Assembly (NCBI RefSeq): GCF_032854445.1
Contig: NC_088306.1
Span: 3,718,373 to 3,782,372, forward strand
DNA from: Liolophura sinensis
Lineage: Eukaryota; Mollusca; Polyplacophora; Chitonida; Chitonidae
Direction of reading: 5' to 3'
DNA: 64,000 nucleotides
A model generated the notes under the pieces. It saw nothing but the letters and a program-made list of their open reading frames with translations, was not told the origin of the DNA and made no database searches. Below, piece after piece: positions 33,576 to 43,668 of the stretch. The number at the start of each line of letters is the position of its first letter. Positions within the stretch are counted from its first letter, which is position 1. The position numbers were made by a program, and so were the translations under genes.

Positions 33576-34111
33576 TATTGAAAAAAAAAATAAATACAAA
33601 CACATTTCGGATAAAAACTTTTGGCTCAGGAATGAACTTTTCGGAAAATAGGATTATTTTCCTGGAAAATGTTCATTGTTCAACAAGACAAAGCGGTGTG
33701 CTCAACAACACGGGGGACAAACGCAGCTTACATGTAGGCTGGACTGTAAATTGTTTCAAAATTGTGTAGTGGGTAGTGGCTCAAATTGTGCAGCCTGATG
33801 TTTTCGTTAGTACACCAATGCTAACGCATTCTTTTTGCACAAAATGCAGTACAATTGCTGAAGAATTCTCCCAGATTACAGCATATGCAAGATGGATGCG
33901 AAACAGGAACTCCAAGGTCGCAACGAGGCAAATGGAACGTTTTGCACGAGACCGAAGAGTCCATCAAAACTTTTTCACTTGAAATCAGTACTCTATTATC
34001 ACTTCCGGATGTAAGATTTTATGGCTGCATTCTCACAGGGTGGGCCAGGTATGCGCCCACAGATTTTTTTGTGACAGAGTTACATCGCTAAACGTTAACA
34101 TTGTCGCTCAT

Positions 34112-34185
34112 GCATTTATTTATTTATTTGATTGATGTTTTACGCCGTACTCAAGAATATTTCCTTTAAACGACAGAAGCCATGT
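34112..34185 (-). mobile_element. SINE 3'-tail fragment, minus strand
   Basis: ATTTATTTATTTATTTGATT followed by GTTTTACGCCGTACTCAAGA is the reverse of the conserved SINE tail. Confidence 0.7.
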
Positions 34186-34404
34186 CACTCAAGGGAAATT
34201 ATTAGAAGAAGCCATAGTTAGGATGATACAGTAGGTAAATTTACATGTTCATGTAAGGTGAAAAGAAAAAACACCAGAAAACGTGGTACTCAAGAATTAT
34301 TTGCCTGCGTGGGATAAACCACCGACTTATGGAAAGTTAAAGGTGAACTTTCCCACATGTTACTTACACGTTACACACGATACTAGCAGAAAGCAAATGG
34401 TTTT

Positions 34405-34507
34405 TGACGACGTAGGATTGTGCAAACAGTGTTGTAGACACGACGTAGGATTGTGCAAACAGTGTCGTAGACACGACGTAGGATTCTGCAAACAGTGTCG
34501 TAGACAG
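34405..34507 (+). repeat. three tandem 33-bp units
   Basis: GACGTAGGATTGTGCAAACA plus GTG(T/C)CGTAGACAC is repeated three times with only a few substitutions. The unit is a multiple of three, so an open frame crosses it (repeating VGLCKQCRRHD), but there is no other sign of coding. Confidence 0.85.
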
Positions 34508-34747
34508 GTTGTTGTCTATAAACTTAAATTCCCAGCCTAGGGCAGGATGTGAATGTCTAGCATGCACTGATACAGTTAAGCATTGGAGGCTAAGAAGCAT
34601 ATGGTATCAACCTTGCTGGCAGAAAGATGGGTTAGCCAGCAACCTCCGGTAAGTTACTGATGTACAGATCTGAACACAGTCAGTGGTGGACAAATGGCCT
34701 AATTAACTTTGGAATGTCTACGCGATCATTCAGCTCCCTCCACCATT

Positions 34748-34840
34748 TATTTTATTTATTATATATTATATTTATTTTATTTACCCGGAAACCAGTCAAG
34801 AGTCCTGGGGAAACCCACGACTACACGTAGTAAATAAATG
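34748..34840 (-). mobile_element. SINE fragment, minus strand
   Basis: A TTTATTTTATTT start, then CCGGAAACCAGTCAAGAGTC and CTGGGGAAACCCACGACTAC, matches the reversed middle block of the SINE. Confidence 0.55.
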
Positions 34841-35130
34841 TAAGCCATCTTTCCAAGAGATTTCAAAGCCATCTTCAAACAGCTACCCGCCATAATTAAG
34901 GGTGTATTGGCATACTTATTGTTATATTATTTTTATATATATTTAACTGGTCTTCAGTAAGACACTGCGGTAAGCATGCGTAGAAGATTTAACACATTTT
35001 CATAATCAACTATTTTTAATATTTGATAATCATCCCTTCTACATATTTGTTGGAACACAAAATAAAAAGCAACCACGCCAAATTGAAACATCAGTGCTTT
35101 ATACACCGTAGATATACAAGATATCTTTAT

Positions 35131-35590
35131 TTACAGACCGTCCTTCTAAAGGTAAATACATCAGTAGATACATCCATGTTGCATATGTGTACACACACAT
35201 CTATATTTACAGACAGTCCGTCTACAGGTAAATACATCAGTAGATACATTCATGTCGCATATGTGTACACACACATCTACATTTACAGACAGTCCGTCTA
35301 CAGGTAAATACATCAGCAGATACATCCATGTTCCATATGTGTACACACACATCTACATTTACAGACAGTCCGTCTACAGGTAAATACATCAGTAGATACA
35401 TCCATGTTGCATATCTGTACACACACATCTATATTTACAGACAGTCCGTCTACAGGTAAATACATCAGTAGATACATCCATGTTGCATATGTGTACACAC
35501 ACATCTATATTTACAGACAGTCCGTCTACAGGTAAATACATCAGTAGATACATTCATGTCGCATATGTGTACACACACATCTATACATCA
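35131..35590 (+). repeat. 76-bp minisatellite, about 6 units
   Basis: Unit: TTTACAGACAGTCCGTCTAC AGG, then TAAATACATCAGTAGATACA, then TGTACACACACATCTA. Successive copies start near 35157, 35233, 35309, 35385, 35461 and 35537. Units are about 95% alike, with the first copy the most diverged. Minus-strand open frames across it are repeat artefacts. Confidence 0.95.
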
Positions 35591-35667
35591 TTTTACAAGT
35601 AGGTCTACATGTACATGCAACCCTGTCTGCGCAACATGTACAAAAACTATTTTGTTCCTTTCGGACA

Positions 35668-36020
35668 TGATAGACAGGTAGACAGATGTTAGACCACATT
35701 GGTGTGTTAGACCCTACAGTGTACACATAGTGTAGGTACAGTATGCAATACACTATGACAGACAGGTGGGTGTCAAACCACAATGGTGTGTTAAACCCAA
35801 CAGTGCACACATAGTGTAGGTATAATATATAATACACTATGACAGACAGGTGGGTGTCAGACCACAATGGTGTGTTAAACGCTACAGGGTACACATAGTG
35901 TAGGTACAGTATGTAATACACTATGACAGACGGGTGGGTGTCAAACCACAATGGTGTGTTAAATCCTACAGTGCACACACATTGTACATGTAGGTACATG
36001 TGTATAGTATGTAATACACT
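35668..36020 (+). repeat. 84-bp minisatellite, about 4 units
   Basis: The unit contains GACAGACAGGTGGGTGTCAA, CCACAATGGTGTGTTAAACC and ACACATAGTGTAGGTA. Copies begin near 35670, 35757, 35841 and 35925. It starts about 80 bases after the 76-bp array and is unrelated to it in sequence. Confidence 0.9.
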
Positions 36021-36029
36021 GTTATGACA

Positions 36030-37140
36030 GATAAACAAGGTGAGCTCACAAAACATAAAAACAATGGCATGTCTGGTAAAATAGCGAATTTTACCTGCAA
36101 TTTTTACCTGCTTATCAATGCCATCAATCTTGTTCTCCTACATGTAGGTTACAGGCCTGTGCACAAAAATTGTAGCCCTACATGAAAGTTTCCTTGATTA
36201 CAAGAAACACATAAAGTTGGCAAAACCCATGAATCTCGAAAAGGTGAGAAGAGGTGTTTACAGAAAAACAAAGTAAAGTTTATAAAACTGGTGTGGTTTT
36301 ACATTATAAGTTTTGCACTCAAATTGACTAAGAAAATATTCACACAGCCAAAAAGCTAAGATCAAAAACAAGTTCACTCTTCTATAAGTAGGCCATATGT
36401 GGACGTACACACCAGCCACGATCCCTTAAACATAAGAGAGAAAAAAACTATATTTAAAAAATGTTTCTGTATGTTGTTGGAGCTAAAACAAAACAGGTTA
36501 ACCTACAATCCATGTATGAGAGCCGATTATGCAGGAGATACAACTGAGCCTTCCATCCAAGTTGTACAATAACACACCATATCTTAAGACTTATTATATG
36601 GAGCTAAACCAAACAAGGCTTAACCCTCAATCTGTGTGTGCAGAGGGCCCATTATACAGGAGCTAAAAAATCTTAACCAGCCATGCACACTGAGCACTTT
36701 CCTCTTCCCTACAACACCTTGCCTTACTTCACACAGGCGAGCTTAGAAAAAAAAGCAATTTTAATACAAAGCAATGTATTTTGTTTCTTGACACCATTAG
36801 AAATAATGTAACGTGCCATTCACATGGCTATGCATTGCCAGACTTGGATATTTTACTTCCTAATCTATTCCATACTCTAATGCGCAACAATATTTCTCTA
36901 CATACCCAAACTATGAACATGTAATCACAATTTATACTCCAGCCAATGTTGGAAAGAACAGACAACTTAGATTTGGAAGCCTTAGCTCATCTGTAGGAGA
37001 CACAAGAAAGCAAAAGTCATGAATTTGGTGATTCACATGCAGACAGAGAATCAGCGATGAAACATCCACCTTTATATGTCATTGTGCTTTATGTGTATCG
37101 CATATCCGTAAGATGGATATGGAGTAATTAAGTAGTGAGG
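36030..37140 (+). other. intergenic, no feature recognised
   Basis: AT-rich sequence with two weakly similar segments (GGAGCTAAAACAAAACAGGT near 36479 and GGAGCTAAACCAAACAAGGC near 36600), possibly a decayed duplication of about 120 bp. No exon or known element is seen. Confidence 0.4.
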
Positions 37141-37144
37141 CAAG

Positions 37145-38151
37145 TGTTACGGTATTGAAAGCAGCAACAGAAAACAGACTCAGTGACTCAATATTACAAT
37201 GTAAACAATGCTTTATATATAAAATGAGACGTACAGTTTTACAGACAGTTCAACAGCAACAACATAAAAAAACATACACATCAGTATTACCGGTCTTTAA
37301 AAGTTTCCAGTTCACCTTTGCATCCCAATGAACGTGTTCCAGGAGCTCCAACGTAAAGACCATGGGATAAACACACAATTCACACAAGTCACAAATTGTC
37401 CTAGACAGGTACTTCGCTAGGATAGCGAACGCGAACACAGTACACAGGTTACACAGAACTGGAACAGTCAAGCCTTTGAATGACGTCACACCCGCAGAGC
37501 ACAACACAGGGTAAATACAGGCATGGAGGTATAATTCACTTTAGAACAGTTTCCCGCAGAAACTCACAAACGAGCCGTTCAGAGACGTAGAGTAATGTCA
37601 CCTTGTGGCAGAACGAACGTCCTTTGCAAAACTGAAAACTTCAGTTTAGAGTCCTTGACGACCTTGTCGGTCAGGTGAGGTCAGCGTGTTAAGCAAATTA
37701 CACAGTCAACACTGTATAATCATAATAAAGATCCGAACACCAATAAACGTGACTTCCGCATAAATTCACATAAACCAGACATCAGTACTACTGTGGTACA
37801 CAAACGGTGCCGGCATAAAAATCTGTCCTCCCAAACGACACTGGCATCACCAGCTCATATCAATATAATGGACTCGATACGAGAGCGTCGCACACTCTCC
37901 TGGCTCCCAGTGGATGCAGCAAAAATACCTCCTCTCTGCACAGAAAACACGGCTTATATACGCTCCAGGTGGATTCAACTATTCTTAGACACAGAATTAA
38001 CAGCCAATGAACAGTCAGTTAAATAAACAGAGCATTGAACCAGGTGCTTCCGGCCAGGTCCGCGCTGTACATATATAACAGGGCCTGTTATGCTTTCACA
38101 AAGGTCCGCAGACTAACAGTACATGAAAACGTTAAATATTCATACATAACA
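37145..38151 (-). repeat. 3' LTR (left copy on the + strand)
   Basis: 1007 bp, with TG...CA ends on the minus strand. Differs from the other LTR at about nine positions (for example near 37161, 37184, 37287 and 38138). Contains a small 85-residue open frame at 37250-37507 that is also present in the other LTR. Confidence 0.95.
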
Positions 38152-38167
38152 CCCCCACCCTTCAGGG
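38152..38167 (-). promoter_or_regulatory. polypurine tract of the retrotransposon
   Basis: On the minus strand GAAGGGTGGGGG directly abuts the TG of the 3' LTR, the expected position of the plus-strand primer. Confidence 0.75.
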
Positions 38168-38265
38168 AAAGAAAGTTTTGCATAAAACTTTCTTTAACAT
38201 ATTCATAATCATGAACAATAATAACGTTTACCACAGTCTATAAAAACAAAGCTGCAGAAAACCAA

Positions 38266-38688
38266 CTAGACACGTGACAAACAATCAGCAATCACATTAT
38301 CTTTCCCTTTTATGTGTCTAATCTCTAGATTAAATTCTTGCAAAAGCAAACTCCACCGTAACAATCTTCGGTTTTTACCTTTTAGTTTGTGCAAGAAGGT
38401 TAAGGGATTGTGATCTGTATACACAACAATGGGGTAACTTGACGAAGTCACATATACTTCAAAATGCTGTAATGCTAGAATCAAGGACAGACACTCCTTT
38501 TCTATTGTCGAATAATTTCTCTGGCACTTGTCAAATTTGCGAGAGAAAAAACATACAGGGTGATCAACGTGATCTGTTTCATTTTCTTGTAACAAAACTG
38601 CCCCAGCAGATATATCACTAGCATCAACAGCTAGCTTAAATAGTAAATTAAAAGCAGGTGCTACAAGTATGGGGCAGCTGCTTAGCAT
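38266..38688 (-). pseudogene. retrotransposon RNase H domain, frame-shifted from the upstream pol frame
   Basis: 140 codons with VDASDISAGAVLLQ, the STIEKE box, VYTDHNPL and the end KDNVIADCLSRV, typical of a Ty3/gypsy RNase H. All four acidic positions appear to be present. The preceding pol frame ends at a TAA at 38696-38694, about two bases out of step; a TA dinucleotide repeat sits at the break. No initiation signal is expected here, because pol is normally one polyprotein. Confidence 0.9.
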
Positions 38689-38693
38689 GGCCT

Positions 38694-41600
38694 TTATAAT
38701 CTGTCAAAAGATCTCTGACACTCAATGGACCACAAGAATTTAGCACCTTTCTTTAACAGCTGAGTTAGTGGCTCACTAACAAATGAAAAGTTTCTACAGA
38801 ACTTACGATAATAACCTGCCATGCCCAAAAAACGCTTTAACTCTCTCTTACAACTTGGCACTGGAAAACAAGAGATAGCAACTCCACAAGGATGTACAAC
38901 ATTGAGATCAGTGCTATCTCTGTCTACATATGGCTTTAACATGTTAATGTGACAAAGTTGTCTAGACTTGCGACGATCAGGAGTGAAAATAATATAATTA
39001 AGATCACTCAGCCTCTTGTCTACTACATAAGGTCCAAAATAACGAGCCTCAAGTGGCTTACCACTAACTGGAAGTAAGGCCAATACCTTCTGACCAACTT
39101 CAAATCTGCGTCTTACTGTCTCTTTGTCATACTTAGTTTTCATACTCTTCTGAGAAGCTGTAAGATTCTCTCTGGCTAACTCACATACTCTGTTGAGCTT
39201 AGTACGAAATCTTGACACATACTGTAATAGGTTAACATTGTCACTATCACCAGACACAAACTTTTCCTTGAACAACTGTAGTGGACCACGCACAGTATGG
39301 CCAAACACAAGCTCAAATGGACTAAATCCAAGTGACTCTTGTATAGACTCTCTTACAGCAAACATTAACAAAGGTACACCCTCGTCCCAATCTTTCCCTG
39401 TCTCAAAGCAGTAAGTTCTTATCATACTTTTCAGTGTCTGATGGAATCTCTCTAGTGCTCCTTGACTTTGTGGGTGATAAGCTGAGGACTTATACTGGCT
39501 AATACCTAGCTCATGCATAACTTGTTGGAACACACCAGACATGAAATTTGAACCCTGGTCTGACTGTACTGACTTAGGCAGACCAAACATGGTGAAGAAC
39601 TTAACTAAAGCCTTAATTACAGTCTTGGCAGTAATATTCCTTAATGGAATTGCCTCAGGGAAACGAGTTGAAGTACACATTATAGTTAACATATACTGAT
39701 TTCCAGACTTTGTCTTAGGTAGCGGACCAACACAATCTATTAAGATTCTACTGAATGGCTCACCAATTGCAGGAATAGGCCTCAAGGCTGCCTTGGGGAT
39801 TGTCTGGTTAGGTTTCCCCACTAACTGACATGCATGACAAGACCTGCAAAATTCAGTAACATCTTTCCTTATTCCTGGCCAATAAAAATGACTGAGAATC
39901 TTATGATAGGTCTTATTAACACCTAAATGACCTGCTAACGGCGTTTGATGCGCTATGGTCAGTATGTCTTTACGATAAGACTTGGGCACAACTACCTGGT
40001 GCTTAACTGCCCATTCATCCTCCAAAGAAACATCGGGGGGCCTCCACTGCCGCATCAATATGCCAGACTTGACATAGTAGTAGCATGGGTCAGGTAAAGA
40101 TTCACCATCTTTAGCTGCATCATTAAACAAGCAAGAAATACTTGGATCACTGTGTTGTTCAGCAATCAACTCAGTCCTACAAAATGGCTGATCATCACTA
40201 ACAGAATTAGTATCTACTTCCTGCTGGCTGTCTAATTTGGAAGAATCACCATCCAACATGTTGTTGAGAAAAGTCTCGCTCAAATCAACAGTACTACCCT
40301 GGTCTGTACTGACTGTTCTAGACATAGCTCTTGTAACAACACAGGACGGATATAAACCCGCTATTTCGCTTTCAACTGGCTCTGTGACTGAATTCAGAGA
40401 AGGCTTATCAACCATTAAGGGATCAACAGTAACTTTATCATGCGCTAAGTCATTTCCCAACAACAAATGAATACCCTCAAAAGGTAATGAAGACTTAATG
40501 CCTACCCTGACAGGTCCAGATATAAAATCTGATGACAAATAAATATCATGAAGGGGAACACTGACAAAGTCACTAGACTCTACACCTCTAATAAGGGCAC
40601 GAACCCCAGAGTATGACTCTTCAGAAAAGGGCAGAGTATTCATCAACAACAGAGACTGAGATGCCCCAGTATCCCTCAATATCTTTATAGGGGTAGCACA
40701 AGACATGTCGCTTCTAAGCGACACTGAACCAGAATTGATAAACGGAGTGAAGCTATCCATAGAGCATTTGGGAATCTTATCCAATCCCGTATCAGCTAAC
40801 TCAGATCTGCTTTTAACTGCTGATGTAACTTCCGGCAAAGTTTTGTGCATTGCAACACAAAGACCTGTGGGCTTAGACTCATTCTGAGCTTCCCGTATCC
40901 TTTTCAACTTGTAACATTCACTCATCACGTGACCTACCCGCTTGCAAAAATTACAAGTGACCCTATTTCGAGGACTACCATTCCAATCTGAACTACGTGA
41001 ACCATGAGCTGTAGAACCATTGGAGCCTGGTGTAGAACCCTTCTGTATAGAGCTACCTCTTGCATGTGACTGGGTATTTCTACGTATAAATGAATTAAAT
41101 GGCTTACCCGTGTATGTAACCTTATGTGTCAAGGAATAATCATCAGCTAAACTGGCTGCCTCTTCAAGTGTACTAGCCTTCTGCTCATCAACGAACACCT
41201 TTACATCATTATGAATACAACGCTTGAACTCTTCTACCAGCACAAGCTGACGCGAACTTTCAAAATCCTTGCCTATTTTCTTGGCTGTACACCAGCGATC
41301 AAACAACTGCTCCTTAGCTCGACCGAACTCAACGTATGTCTGATCTCTACCTTTTTCATAGTTACGAAATTTCTGGCGGTAAGCTTCAGGCACCAATTCA
41401 TAACCCTTCAAAATTACCTCTTTCACATAGTCATAGTTGGAAGCATTCTCTACACTTAACTGAGTGTAAATTTCCCTAGCCTTTCCAATTAGCACTCTCT
41501 GTAATAACATAGTCCAGACCTCTTTAGGCCACTTCAAGCTATTTGCAATTTTCTCAAAATGCAGAAAATATTTATCCACCTCTTTTTCCTGAAAGGATGG

Positions 41601-42002
41601 AACTAACCGAATGTATTTGGTCACATCAAATCCTGAATCCTGTCTACCGGAAGGACCCGGTTTCTCATCTCTCTCTACCTCTAACTTTTTCATTTGGAAC
41701 TCCAATTCTCTTTCCCTCTCTCTTTCTTGCCTCTCTCTCTCTCCTCTCTCTGCACTTCCCTCTCCCTCTCTCTTTCCTCTCTGCATTTTCAACTTTTCTA
41801 ACTGTATCTCATGTTCCCTCTCTTTCTCTTTTTCCTCATATTCCCTCTCTTTCTCTTTTTCCTCTTTCTCCAATCTCAACTTTAACTCAAACTGCTTAAA
41901 CTTAAGCTCGGCATCAGACTGACCCTCGAACTCATAATCAGATAATGCAGAACTATCAAACTTCCCTATCTCCACTAAATGTTTCAACAAAGTATACTGC
42001 AT
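38694..42002 (-). pseudogene. retrotransposon Gag-protease-integrase-RT remnant polyprotein
   Basis: 1,102 codons. Residues 30-115 are a charged coiled coil. Residues 130-295 are a SCAN-like Gag. A CCHC knuckle lies at 350-363 and protease DTGA at 444-447. The integrase zinc-binding HHCC region is about 685-725. The core has D756, D815 and E851, with exact D35E spacing. A GPY/F-type module is near 985-1020. The last 55 residues (from about 1047) are the RT thumb/connection (RELKRFLGMAGYYRKF). The fingers and palm normally lying between integrase and this piece are absent. The Gag frame continues upstream in phase to an ATG at 42137, but a TAA at 42020-42018 interrupts it. Confidence 0.93.
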
Positions 42003-42017
42003 ATCTCTTTTCCTCCA

Positions 42018-42137
42018 TTAAGACTTTATGGACAAACCTAAAAATGTCCCTAACTTAACCAAGTCTTCCTTCTTTAAACTCTCAAAAACATCCTGATCGG
42101 GAGCATTAACAAACTGTTTAGGATCAAAATTTCCCAT
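42018..42137 (-). pseudogene. N-terminal Gag segment ended by an in-frame stop
   Basis: An ATG at 42137 opens about 39 codons in the same phase as the long frame below, then TAA at 42020-42018. The phase continuity and spacing from the primer-binding site suggest this was the original Gag start. The long frame now begins at a downstream ATG at 42002. Confidence 0.7.
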
Positions 42138-42242
42138 TGTAAATATTTAGCCACTCAATCATTCACCGTTAAAATTAAGCAATCGCTTCTCACATGTGTT
42201 TAACTTCAAATATCCGGTGCAAAACAAAAGGGAAACAATCAG

Positions 42243-42260
42243 TTCCCGGCCAAGCCCCCA
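42243..42260 (-). promoter_or_regulatory. primer-binding site of the retrotransposon
   Basis: On the minus strand TGGGGGCTTGGCCGGGAA lies five bases after the 5' LTR. It begins TGG, the complement of a tRNA CCA end. It resembles the tRNA-Pro-type sites of some retroviruses at most positions, but I cannot confirm which tRNA it pairs with. Confidence 0.75.
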
Positions 42261-42265
42261 ATTTC

Positions 42266-43272
42266 TGTTACGGTATTGAAAACAGCAACAGAAAACAGAC
42301 TCAGGGACTCAATATTACAATGTAAACAATGCTTTATATATAAAATGAGACGTACAGTTTTACAGACAGTTCAACAGCAACAACATAAAAAAACATACAC
42401 ATCAGAATTATCGGTCTTTAAAAGTTTCCAGTTCGCCTTTGCATCCCAATGAACGTGTTCCAGGAGCTCCAACGTAAAGACCATGGGATAAACACACAAT
42501 TCACACAAGTCACAAATTGTCCTAGACAGGTACTTCGCTAGGATAGCGAACGCGAACACAGTACACAGGTTACACAGAACTGGAACAGTCAAGCCTTTGA
42601 ATGACGTCACACCCGCAGAGCACAACACAGGGTAAATACAGGCATGGAGGTATAATTCACTTTAGAACAGTTTCCCGCAGAAACTCACAAACGAGCCGTT
42701 CAGAGACGTAGAGTAATGTCACCTTGTGGCAGAACGAACGTCCTTTGCAAAACTGAAAACTTCAGTTTAGAGTCCTTGACGACCTTGTCGGTCAGGTGAG
42801 GTCAGCGTGTTAAGCAAATTACACAGTCAACACTGTATAATCATAATAAAGATCCGAACACCAATAAACGTGACTTCCGCATAAATTCACATAAACCAGA
42901 CATCAGTACTACTGTGGTACACAAACGGTGCCGGCATAAAAATCTGTCCTCCCAAACGAAACTGGCATCACCAGCTCATATCAATATAATGGACTCGATA
43001 CGAGAGCGTCGCACACTCTCCTGGCTCCCAGTGGATGCAGCAAAAATACCTCCTCTCTGCACAGAAAACACGGCTTATATACGCTCCAGGTGGATTCAAC
43101 TATTCTTAGACACAGAATTAACAGCCAATGAACAGTCAGTTAAATAAACAGAGCATTGAACCAGGTGCTTTCGGCCAGGTCCGCGCTGTACATATATAAC
43201 AGGGCCTGTTATGCTTTCACAAAGGTCCGCAGTCTAACAGTACATGAAAACGTTAAATAGTCATACATAACA
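42266..43272 (-). repeat. 5' LTR (right copy on the + strand)
   Basis: 1007 bp, about 99% identical to 37145-38151. Its outer end is followed by CAAG, which completes the 4-bp target duplication. Confidence 0.95.
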
Positions 43273-43345
43273 CAAGGAAGACAGATGTACAAGCTAACAC
43301 ACTCAGTTCTATTTTTCCAGCTGTACAAGATTAACACACAGTGCA

Positions 43346-43668
43346 TATGTAGTGATACACATACAGTGATACACATACAGTGATACGCATACAGTGATAC
43401 ACAGTGATATGCATACAGCGATACACAGTGATGCGCATACAGTGATACACATACAGTGATGCACATACGGTGATACACAGTGATACACATACAGTGATAC
43501 ATATAGTGATACGCATACAATAATACCCATACAGTGATACACACAGTGATACGCATGCAGTGATACACATACAGAGATACACTTATAGTGATACACATAC
43601 AGTGATACACATACAGTTATACACATAGTGATTTGCATACAGTGATAGACATACAGTGATACATGCCT
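43346..43668 (+). repeat. 14-bp tandem repeat (AGTGATACACATAC), ~22 units with variants
   Basis: AGTGATACACATAC recurs with shortened (AGTGATACAC) and A-to-G variants. It starts about 75 bases beyond the LTR element. Overlapping minus-strand frames rich in YHCMCIT are products of the repeat. Confidence 0.92.

Larger units (their letters stand above)
31822..34400 (+). other. intergenic region with SINE fragments
   Basis: No convincing exon. It holds a second-family SINE (32915-33250), a SINE tail fragment at 33462 and a reversed one at 34112. The short open frames at 32286, 32693, 33776 and 33855 have no recognisable similarity. Confidence 0.5.
37145..43272 (-). mobile_element. Ty3/gypsy LTR retrotransposon with integrase upstream of RT (Gmr1-like), internally deleted
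   Basis: Two 1007-bp LTRs begin TGTTACGG and end ATAACA. They are flanked by CAAG at 37141-37144 and at 43273-43276, the target-site duplication. About nine substitutions separate the LTRs. A primer-binding site follows the 5' LTR and a purine tract precedes the 3' LTR. Minus-strand coding order is Gag, protease, integrase, RT thumb remnant, RNase H. This copia-like order within Ty3/gypsy is known from Gmr1-type elements. Three breaks are seen: an in-frame stop near the Gag start, loss of the RT fingers and palm including the catalytic Asp pair, and a frame change just before RNase H. This copy cannot supply its own reverse transcriptase. Confidence 0.93.

Noticed and set aside
33776-34091. 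Two overlapping plus-strand frames of 68 and 78 residues
   Set aside because: No similarity, and both are open over the same bases in different phases.
35131-35590. Regular direct repeats that could be mistaken for a CRISPR array
   Set aside because: The 76-bp unit repeats as a whole with no unique spacers, and the context is a eukaryotic intergenic region.
35161-36056. Minus-strand frames of 63-171 residues with YLLMYLPVDGLSVN-type repeats
   Set aside because: Direct products of the 76-bp and 84-bp arrays; period and frame follow the repeat.
37250-37507. 85-residue frame present in both LTRs (also 42371-42628)
   Set aside because: Duplicated only because the LTRs are copies. No similarity to a known accessory protein and no evidence of translation.
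41543-41922. Plus-strand Ser/Leu/Phe-rich frames
   Set aside because: Antisense to the charged coiled-coil region of the retrotransposon Gag.
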